A stretch of 54,527 nucleotides of DNA from Streptomyces pyxinicus (GTDB lineage: Bacteria > Actinomycetota > Actinomycetes > Streptomycetales > Streptomycetaceae): positions 1-54,527 of the forward strand of contig NZ_JANUGP010000040.1 of assembly GCF_024753135.1 (NCBI RefSeq), written 5' to 3'. Below the pieces are notes generated by a model that was given only the letters and a program-made list of their open reading frames with translations, had not been told where the DNA came from and made no database searches. The number at the start of each line of letters is the position of its first letter. Position 1 is the stretch's first letter. This document shows positions 49,172 to 54,527 of this stretch, in pieces. A program made the position numbers and the translations under genes.

Positions 49172-49184
49172 TTAGCTCGGCTAA
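49172..49184 (-). promoter_or_regulatory. Second inverted repeat upstream of the MFS gene
   Basis: TTAGC-TCG-GCTAA, next to the first palindrome and near likely promoter elements. Could be a second operator half or part of a larger site. Confidence 0.4.
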
Positions 49185-49294
49185 TTAATGCAAGCTACAC
49201 CCAGTTGTCTGTGATGGCGGGCCCCGTCGGCCGTTCCCTCCGGACGGGTGATCGTCCTTGACGTGGCGCGGCAGGGGTAGGACCGTGGGGCTCT

Positions 49295-49936
49295 ATGAGG
49301 GGCGAACCCAGTTGCCCGAGGTGTGGTGGCCGGGTCAGGGCTCCCGGTCTCTTCGCCGACGCGTGGCAGTGCGATGCGCACGGGACGGTGTATCCGCTGC
49401 AGCCCGTGATCCCGCCCAGTGTCGAGGCCCTCAACGTCGTGGTGCACCGCACCCAGGTTCCGGTGTGGATGCCCTGGCCGCTGCCGGTCGGCTGGCTGTT
49501 CACCGGTGTGGCCTCGGCGGGCGACGACCGCAGCGGGGGCCGCGCCACCGCCGTCGCCTGCTCGGGCCCCGGCCCGTTGGGCGGCCCCGGCGAGCTGATC
49601 CTCGTCGCCGAGGAGCTGGGCGTCGGACTGGGCGCGCGGTACGCGGGCATCGACGGCCCGGACCCGGGGTCGTACATGAACGTCGAGAAGCCGCCCCAGA
49701 CCAAGGTCCTGGCCGCCGGCCGCCCCACCCCGCTCTGGCACGTCTACCGCACCCCCGACGACCGCGCCGTCTTCGCCGGCGAGGCCCTCGGGATGTGGCT
49801 CTGGGCGGTGATGTGGCCCGAGCAGGCGGGCCTGCTCATGTACGACGAGCTGGTGCTGACGGACCTGCGGGACGCGGGGGCGGAACTGGATCTGGTGCCC
49901 TGCGGAGCGTTGTCGCCGCGCTTGCTTCGGCCGTAG
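49295..49936 (+). CDS. DUF6758-like protein with zinc ribbon
   Basis: A 213-residue cytoplasmic protein. An N-terminal CPRCGGRV and later QCDAHGTVYPL suggest a small zinc-binding ribbon. The rest (PVWMPWPLPVGWLFTGVASAG; LILVAEELGVGLGARYAGIDG; TPLWHVYRTPDDRAVFAGEA) matches a Streptomyces family I recall as DUF6758. No catalytic residues are evident. ATG 49295 is used; no ribosome-binding site is obvious, so a short-leader transcript is likely. A copy of a Streptomyces-type repeat follows. Confidence 0.78.
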   Translation: MRGEPSCPRCGGRVRAPGLFADAWQCDAHGTVYPLQPVIPPSVEALNVVVHRTQVPVWMPWPLPVGWLFTGVASAGDDRSGGRATAVACSGPGPLGGPGELILVAEELGVGLGARYAGIDGPDPGSYMNVEKPPQTKVLAAGRPTPLWHVYRTPDDRAVFAGEALGMWLWAVMWPEQAGLLMYDELVLTDLRDAGAELDLVPCGALSPRLLRP

Positions 49937-49958
49937 GGGGGGTGCTGTTGCCGGGTCG

Positions 49959-50027
49959 CTGCGGGTTCGTTCGGGTTGCTCGCGCCCACGCGGCGGAGCC
50001 GCATGTCACCTACAGCCCCGCGCCCCT
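49959..50027. repeat. Streptomyces-type intergenic repeat with GCGGC-GGA-GCCGC hairpin
   Basis: The stretch from CTGCGGGTTCGT through GCGCCCACGCGGCGGAGCC to CAGCCCCGCGCCCCT closely resembles a short intergenic repeat I remember from many Streptomyces genomes. Its core is a perfect GCGGC-GGA-GCCGC hairpin (49990-50002). It lies between DUF6758 and the PHP gene and contains no ORF. Only this copy was noticed in the window. Confidence 0.55.
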
Positions 50028-50131
50028 GGCGGTACTGCTGTGCGAGGTGCTTTCCGGTGTGACCGTTGGAGGTCGCGGCCCGGCTATCCTTAGGCGTCCC
50101 CCTTGTTTCCTCGTCGTCGTCTGGAGTCACC

Positions 50132-50989
50132 GTGCGTATTGATCTGCACTGTCACTCCACGGCTTCCGATGGGACGGACACGCCTGGTGAGCTGGTGCGG
50201 AACGCTGCCGCTGCCGGGCTCGACGTGGTCGCGCTGACCGACCATGACACCACCCGGGGGTACGGCGAGGCGGTCGCCGCGCTGCCCGAGGGGCTCACGC
50301 TGGTCACCGGTGCCGAGCTGTCCTGCCGGGTCGACGGGGTGTCCCTGCATCTGCTGGCCTACCTCTTCGACCCCGAGGAGCCGGCCCTGCTCGCGGAGCG
50401 GGAGCTGGTCCGCGACGACCGGGTGCCGCGCGCGCAGGGCATGGTCGCCCGGCTGAACGCGCTCGGTGTGCCGGTCACCTGGGAGCAGGTCGAGCGGATC
50501 GCCGCCGGCGGTTCGGTGGGGCGTCCGCACGTGGCCTCCGCGCTGGTCGAGCTGGGTGTCGTACCCACCGTGAACGACGCCTTCACCGAGCAGTGGCTGG
50601 CCGACGGCGGGCGGGCCTACGCGCCCAAGCACGAGACCGACCCCTTCGAGGCGATCCGGCTGGTCAAGGACGCGGGCGGGGTGACCGTCTTCGCGCACCC
50701 GGCCGCCGCCAAACGGGGCCGCACGGTCCCGGAGGCCACGATCGCCAAGATGGCGGCGGCCGGCCTCGACGGCATCGAGGTCGACCACATGGACCACGAC
50801 GCCGACACCCGGACCCGGCTGCGCGGACTGGCGCGGGACCTGGGGCTGCTGGTCACCGGGTCCTCGGACTACCACGGCAGCCGCAAGACCGTCGCGCTCG
50901 GCGAGTACACCACCGACCCCGAGGTCTACGGCGAGATCATCCGACGGGCCACCGGCGCCTTCCCCGTGCCGGGGACCGGCGGAGCCTGA
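50132..50989 (+). CDS. PHP-domain metal-dependent phosphoesterase
   Basis: A 285-residue PHP protein. Metal-site motifs run RIDLHCHSTASDG (start), LTDHDTT, GAELSCRV, TVFAHPAA and, near the end, VTGSSDYHG, the full set for a trinuclear centre. It is similar to YciV/RNase AM-type or 3',5'-nucleoside bisphosphate phosphatases. GTG 50132 has GGAG seven bases upstream, and the conserved RIDLHCH begins at residue 2, which fixes the start. Cytoplasmic. The precise substrate is not determinable. Confidence 0.9.
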   Translation: MRIDLHCHSTASDGTDTPGELVRNAAAAGLDVVALTDHDTTRGYGEAVAALPEGLTLVTGAELSCRVDGVSLHLLAYLFDPEEPALLAERELVRDDRVPRAQGMVARLNALGVPVTWEQVERIAAGGSVGRPHVASALVELGVVPTVNDAFTEQWLADGGRAYAPKHETDPFEAIRLVKDAGGVTVFAHPAAAKRGRTVPEATIAKMAAAGLDGIEVDHMDHDADTRTRLRGLARDLGLLVTGSSDYHGSRKTVALGEYTTDPEVYGEIIRRATGAFPVPGTGGA

Positions 50990-51111
50990 CCCTTCCGGAC
51001 TCCCGGGGCCGCCCGTAGGGGCCTCGCCGGGTTCCTCCCTGCCGCCGTCGCGCGCCGGCTCACGCGCGCTCTCCCTCCCGCTCTTCCTCCCGCAAGGCCA
51101 GTGCTTCCCCC

Positions 51112-51717
51112 ATGTTCGACATCGCCGTCTTCGGCTCCCTGTTCCTGACCCTCTTCGTCATCATGGATCCCCCCGGGATCACCCCGATCTTCCTCGCCCT
51201 GACCGCCGGACGTCCGGCCAAGGTGCAGAAGCGGATGGCCTTCCAGGCCGTCTGCGTGGCGGGCGGGGTCATCGCCGTCTTCGGCGTCCTCGGTCACCAG
51301 ATCCTGAACTACCTGCACGTCTCCGTGCCCGCGCTGATGATCGCGGGCGGGCTGCTGCTCCTGCTGATCGCGCTGGACCTGCTCACCGGCAAGACCGACG
51401 AGCCGAAGCAGACCAAGGATGTCAACGTCGCCCTCGTACCGCTGGGCATGCCGCTGCTCGCCGGGCCCGGCGCCATCGTGTCGGTGATCCTGGCCGTGCA
51501 GAAGGCCGGCAGTGTCGCCACGCAGGTGTCGGTGTGGTCCGCGATCCTCGCGATCCACGTCGTGCTGTGGCTGGTGATGCGTTACTCGCTGCTGATCATC
51601 CGGGTCATCAAGGACGGCGGCGTCGTCCTGGTGACACGGCTCGCGGGCATGATGCTCTCCGCGATCGCGGTGCAGCAGATCATCAACGGGATCACTCAGG
51701 TGATCCGGGGGAGCTGA
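51112..51717 (+). CDS. MarC-family membrane protein
   Basis: A 201-residue protein with six predicted membrane segments. The motif VIMDPPGITPIFLALT near the N-terminus and PLLAGPGAIVSVIL in the middle are diagnostic of MarC/UPF0056. The family was once linked to antibiotic resistance but its function is unknown. ATG 51112 is used; AAGGCCA 14 bases upstream is a weak ribosome-binding site. It follows the PHP gene by 122 bp and converges with a small gene. Confidence 0.9.
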   Translation: MFDIAVFGSLFLTLFVIMDPPGITPIFLALTAGRPAKVQKRMAFQAVCVAGGVIAVFGVLGHQILNYLHVSVPALMIAGGLLLLLIALDLLTGKTDEPKQTKDVNVALVPLGMPLLAGPGAIVSVILAVQKAGSVATQVSVWSAILAIHVVLWLVMRYSLLIIRVIKDGGVVLVTRLAGMMLSAIAVQQIINGITQVIRGS

Positions 51718-51763
51718 GGCGTCAGGTCTCGGCTCCCCCGGAAAGCTTGAGTGCGCTGACCCG

Positions 51764-51916
51764 TTACGAGGCCGGGGTCTCGGCCGGGCGGATCCACAGG
51801 CGCTGCCCCACGGCGGCGGCCTGTTGCACGATCCGGTTGACGGAGGCGGCGTCCACGACGGTGCTGTCCACGGTGGTGCCGTCGACCTCGTCGAGTCGCA
51901 TGATTTCGAAGCGCAT
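51764..51916 (-). CDS. Small conserved protein (50 aa)
   Basis: A 50-residue protein: MRFEIMRLDEVDGTTVDSTV ... ending RLWIRPAETPAS. It is acidic at the start, with a helical middle (VNRIVQQAAAVG). AAGGGAGAAG lies just before ATG 51916; an in-frame ATG at 51940 sits directly on AGGAGG and is less likely. I recall very similar short proteins in other Streptomyces. No domain is known. A leader with a GCCGGAC/GTCCGGC hairpin and a good promoter precede it. Confidence 0.72.
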   Translation of the reverse strand: MRFEIMRLDEVDGTTVDSTVVDAASVNRIVQQAAAVGQRLWIRPAETPAS

Positions 51917-52019
51917 GGGCTTCTCCCTTCGTCTGGTCATCCTCCTGCGGAGAACTACTTGAGGTGCCGGACGAGTGTCCGGCGTCTGATGTAGTCAACG
52001 TGCCGCTTGTTACAAACAT

Positions 52020-52048
52020 TCCCTACGCTAAAGAAATTTTTCGAACAA
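52020..52048 (-). promoter_or_regulatory. Promoter for the 50-residue protein
   Basis: On the minus strand TTGTTC (52048-52043) and TAGGGA (52025-52020) are 17 bases apart within an AT-rich patch. The leader would be about 100 nt and includes the hairpin GCCGGAC-GAGT-GTCCGGC at 51966-51983. Confidence 0.45.
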
Positions 52049-52106
52049 CTAATTACCGACCGGTAAGCGTCTTCCGTGGGACCGGCCCGGGACCGGCCGG
52101 GACCGG

Positions 52107-52136
52107 TTGTGTTCGCAGCGTGACCGACGGGACAAT
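52107..52136 (+). promoter_or_regulatory. Promoter for leaderless NYN-gene transcript
   Basis: TTGTGT (52107-52112) and GACAAT (52131-52136) are 18 bases apart; the ATG at 52144 begins seven bases after the -10, so the mRNA would be leaderless. Confidence 0.45.
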
Positions 52137-52143
52137 GAAGGCG

Positions 52144-53040
52144 ATGAACGACGACCTGGCCGCCGTGAGCGCCCGCATCGACCGCACGAACGAGCTGCTG
52201 GAACGCATGCTCGCCGAGGTGGCCAAGACACCTTCTACCCACGCGATCTTCGTCGACGCCGGGTATCTGTACGCGGCGGCGGGCCGGCTGGTCGCCGGCA
52301 CCGAGGACCGCCGGGCCTTCGACCTCGACGCCGAGGGCCTGATCGACGCGCTCATCGACCGCGCCCGCACCGTCTTCGCCGACAGCCGGCTGCTGCGCGT
52401 CTACTGGTACGACGGCGCCCGCCGCCGCATCCACACCGCCGAGCAGCAGTCCATCGCCGAACTCCCCGACGTCAAGGTCCGGCTCGGCAACCTCAACGCC
52501 AACAACCAGCAGAAGGGCGTCGATTCGCTGATCCGCTCCGACCTGGAGTCACTGGCCCGGCACCGCGCCATCAGCGACGCGGCCCTGCTCGGCGGGGACG
52601 AGGACCTGGTCTCGGCGGTCGAGGCGGCCCAGGGGTACGGCGCCCGCGTCCACCTGTGGGGCATCGAGGCACCCGAGGCACGCAACCAGGCCGAGCCGCT
52701 GCTGTGGGAGGTCGACAGCCAGCGCACTCTCGACCTGGAGTTCTTCAAGCCGTACGTCAACCGGCGCACGGCCGCCGCCTACGACGCCGGCGCCGGCACC
52801 CGGCCCACCCGCGACGACGTCCGCTTCGTCGGCGCCCAGATCGCGGCGAAGTGGCTGGCCTCCCGGGGCCGCGAGGCCCTGGTCGAACTGCTCCCCGGCC
52901 ACCCCTACCTCCCCGGCTCCGTCGACCAGGACCTGCTGGTCGAGGCCGAGGGACTGCTCCAGTACTCGCTGCGCGGCCAGGCCGACCTGCGCCGGTCCCT
53001 GCGGGACGGCTTCTGGGACCACCTCCAGGCGCAGTACTGA
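52144..53040 (+). CDS. NYN-domain (PIN-like) protein
   Basis: A 298-residue protein. After a short coiled coil (RIDRTNELLERMLAEVAK) comes a NYN/PIN-like nuclease fold with acidic residues in HAIFVDAGYLYAA, KGVDSLIRSDLESLA and DAALLGGDEDLVSAVEAA, the usual positions for metal-dependent RNA cleavage. The C-terminal 90 residues are an unassigned helical domain. ATG 52144 fits the promoter spacing; ATG 52135 is possible. Predicted role: RNA processing or decay. It converges with the alpha/beta hydrolase, 7 bp apart. Confidence 0.87.
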   Translation: MNDDLAAVSARIDRTNELLERMLAEVAKTPSTHAIFVDAGYLYAAAGRLVAGTEDRRAFDLDAEGLIDALIDRARTVFADSRLLRVYWYDGARRRIHTAEQQSIAELPDVKVRLGNLNANNQQKGVDSLIRSDLESLARHRAISDAALLGGDEDLVSAVEAAQGYGARVHLWGIEAPEARNQAEPLLWEVDSQRTLDLEFFKPYVNRRTAAAYDAGAGTRPTRDDVRFVGAQIAAKWLASRGREALVELLPGHPYLPGSVDQDLLVEAEGLLQYSLRGQADLRRSLRDGFWDHLQAQY

Positions 53041-53047
53041 CGCCGGA

Positions 53048-53923
53048 CTAGTCCGGGGCGCCGTCCCAGAAGCCGGCGAGGGCGCGGGCGGTGTCCAGCG
53101 GGCGGTCGGTGTTGGGGGAGTGCTCGGCGTCCTCGATCACCGTCCGCCGGGCCCCGAGCCGGGCGGCCATGTCGTCCAGCAGCGGCAGCGGCCAGGTGTC
53201 GTCCCGGGAGCCGGACAGCACGTGGCAGGGCAGCGGCAGGGCCGCCAGTTCGGCGACCCGGTCCGGTTCGGTGCACAACTGCCGCCCGGTGGCGAGGAGT
53301 TGGGCGGGCCTGGTGTCCAGCCAGCGGCGCCGCAGATCGTCCCGGTCGTCCAGTCCCCCGTCGAGGGAGGGCGCCTCGGTCTCCTCGGGCGGCTCCATCG
53401 CCCGGATCGCCTCCCAGACCTCGGCCATGCTCAGCACCGCGAGCGCGTCGCGCAGCAACTTCACCCGCTCGCGCTGGGACGCCGAGATCTGCGCCGGTCC
53501 CGAGGACATCAGGGTGAGGGAGCGGAAGGGCGTGTGGTCGAGCAGCACCGCCGCACGGGCGATCTGGCCGCCGAGCGAGTGCCCCAGCAGGTGCGCCGGT
53601 TCCCCGAGCGCCGCCGCCTGCGCGAGCACGTCCCGCGCCAACTCCTCCTGCGCGTAAGCCGATTCGTCCCACTCCGGGCCGGCCGACTCGAACTGGCCGC
53701 GCCCGTCCACGGCCACGGTCCGGTAGCCGCGCTCCGCGAGCGGTACGTGCAGCGGGTTGAAGTCCTCCTTGCTGCCGGTGAATCCCGGCAGCAGCAGCAC
53801 GGTCCCGCGGGGCTCGACCCCGGCGGCCACGGGCGCGTCGACCACGGCGAACTCCCCGCGCGCCGTCCGCAGCGGGTACGCGCGGGCGCCGGGGGGCGGG
53901 GTGAAGGTGGTGGGCCTGCTCAT
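53048..53923 (-). CDS. Alpha/beta hydrolase
   Basis: A 291-residue cytoplasmic alpha/beta-hydrolase: oxyanion region LLLPGFTGSKEDF, nucleophile elbow GHSLGGQ, acid in SGSRDDTWP and His in EDAEHSPNTD. A cap region separates the last two. The layout is that of esterases or epoxide-hydrolase-like enzymes; the substrate is not predictable. ATG at 53921-53923. A strong terminator separates it from the upstream gene on the same strand, so it has its own promoter. Confidence 0.9.
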   Translation of the reverse strand: MSRPTTFTPPPGARAYPLRTARGEFAVVDAPVAAGVEPRGTVLLLPGFTGSKEDFNPLHVPLAERGYRTVAVDGRGQFESAGPEWDESAYAQEELARDVLAQAAALGEPAHLLGHSLGGQIARAAVLLDHTPFRSLTLMSSGPAQISASQRERVKLLRDALAVLSMAEVWEAIRAMEPPEETEAPSLDGGLDDRDDLRRRWLDTRPAQLLATGRQLCTEPDRVAELAALPLPCHVLSGSRDDTWPLPLLDDMAARLGARRTVIEDAEHSPNTDRPLDTARALAGFWDGAPD

Positions 53924-53998
53924 GGGCAGAGGTTATCGGGCGGTGCATGTCCCGCGTCCGCGCGGGCATCCATGGGGCGGGGACGTGGTGTTGTGGGA

Positions 53999-54048
53999 AT
54001 GCCGATGGCCCGGCCCCCCTCAGCCGAGGGGGGCCGGGCCATCGGCAT
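53999..54048 (-). terminator. Perfect 23-bp stem terminator
   Basis: 53999-54021 pairs without mismatch with 54026-54048 around an AGCC loop, 9 bases beyond the stop codon of the right-edge gene. It is the longest perfect hairpin in the window. Confidence 0.85.
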
Positions 54049-54056
54049 GCGCGGGA

Positions 54057-54527
54057 TCAGGCCTCGGTGGCCTCGGCGGCGGCCGTCGCCTTGCGAGTAC
54101 GGCGGCGCGGCTTGACCTCCGGCTCCTCCGTCGCCTGCGCCGGAATCTCCGGAGCGGCGGCGACGGCCTTACGGGTCCGACGCGCCTTCGGAGCGGGGGC
54201 GGCCGGCTCGGCGCCGTCCACGGCGACCTCGGCGACCGCTGCGGTCTTCCGGGTACGGCGGGGCTTGGCCTCGACCTCGGCCTCGGGGGCTTCGGCGGCG
54301 GCGGCCGTCTTGCGGGTGCGCCGGGGCTTGGCCTCGGCCTCAGGAGCCTCGGCGGTCGCGGCCGTCTTGCGCGTGCGACGCGGCTTGACTTCAGCCTCCG
54401 CCTCGGTGGCTTCCGGGGCGGCGGCGGCGGCCGTCTTGCGGGTGCGGCGCGGCTTGGCCTCGGCCTCAGGGGCCTCGGCGGTAGCGGCGGTCTTCCGGGT
54501 GCGGCGCGGCTTGGCCTCGGGCTCCGT
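54057..54527 (-). CDS. Repeat-rich C-terminal tail of a larger protein (partial; possibly RNA helicase)
   Basis: 156 residues of an open frame that enters from the right edge and stops at 54057-54059. It is made of seven repeats built on KPRRTRKTA (variants KARRTRKAV and KPRRRTRKA), alternating with acidic Ala/Glu/Pro spacers of about 9-18 residues. Such tails bind nucleic acids. From memory, a DEAD-box RNA helicase with a basic tail lies at this position in S. coelicolor, but no helicase motif is inside the window. A histone-like protein is less likely, because its tails use KKA repeats. Coding is certain from frame and repeat conservation. Confidence 0.7.
   Translation of the reverse strand, partial: TEPEAKPRRTRKTAATAEAPEAEAKPRRTRKTAAAAAPEATEAEAEVKPRRTRKTAATAEAPEAEAKPRRTRKTAAAAEAPEAEVEAKPRRTRKTAAVAEVAVDGAEPAAPAPKARRTRKAVAAAPEIPAQATEEPEVKPRRRTRKATAAAEATEA

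Noticed and set aside
54057..54527. Histone-like HupS-type tail
   Set aside because: The repeat core is KPRRTRK with acidic spacers, not the KKA-type repeats of HupS.

Overview
This is a high-GC actinomycete chromosome segment, almost certainly Streptomyces. GC-rich third positions, many GTG starts, 4-bp ATGA/GTGA operon overlaps, a bldK locus, mycothiol biosynthesis (mshB) and several Streptomyces-type small proteins all point that way. Gene names come from motif recognition and remembered family or synteny knowledge; no database search was run.

Layout. 1-5396 (-): a five-gene oligopeptide ABC importer in the unusual order permease, binding protein, permease, ATPase, ATPase, which matches bldKABCDE (bldKE is cut by the left edge). 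5866-11407 (+): a second, divergent five-gene peptide importer, facing a DPP-IV-type S9 peptidase. 13.8-17.8 kb: a small membrane protein, mshB, a DUF6113-like protein and a large membrane-anchored PG_binding_4-type protein with a long Gly/Pro-rich cytoplasmic tail. 18.0-21.5 kb: an ABC-2 exporter with a DesK/DesR-like two-component pair in one overlapping operon, preceded by a dyad operator. 21.5-25.1 kb: SirB1-like protein, GNAT acetyltransferase, seven-iron ferredoxin fdxA and the aminotransferase dapC. 25.2-32.3 kb: a secreted small protein, a membrane protein with a lysozyme-like motif, dapE, a LOG-family protein, a FolP2-type dihydropteroate-synthase homologue, a DivIVA-like protein, tag, an enoyl-CoA hydratase and DUF3117.

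32.4-37.2 kb: an O-methyltransferase divergent from an ECF sigma factor, zinc anti-sigma factor, HtrA protease and TatB. This is the arrangement known from Mycobacterium Rv1220c-sigE-rseA-htrA-tatB. From dapE to corA the gene order broadly parallels Rv1202-Rv1239c, so this is ancient actinobacterial core rather than an acquired island. 38.1-40.8 kb: a secreted trypsin-like protease with five C-terminal propeller-like repeats and a DUF4232 lipoprotein. 40.9-41.1 kb: a 175-bp palindromic MITE-like element whose right end lies inside the mrp stop codon. 41.1-46.8 kb: mrp, DUF1003, a soluble MgtE-type sensor protein without a membrane domain, a lipoprotein, a small unknown protein and the Mg2+ channel corA, whose long leader contains a 15-codon ORF with a strong ribosome-binding site. 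47.3-54.5 kb: SUFU-domain protein, MFS exporter with operator palindromes, DUF6758, PHP phosphoesterase, MarC, a 50-residue protein, NYN-domain protein, alpha/beta hydrolase and the repeat-rich C-terminal tail of a protein running off the right edge.

Themes: peptide uptake and turnover (development), diaminopimelate and cell-wall metabolism, envelope stress and Tat export, and Mg2+ handling. No tRNA, rRNA, CRISPR array, prophage or intact insertion sequence was seen. The most interesting unexplained signals are the corA leader with its small ORF, the soluble MgtE protein, the MITE at the mrp stop codon, the methyltransferase that seems to lack a usual start codon, and the protease with propeller repeats.
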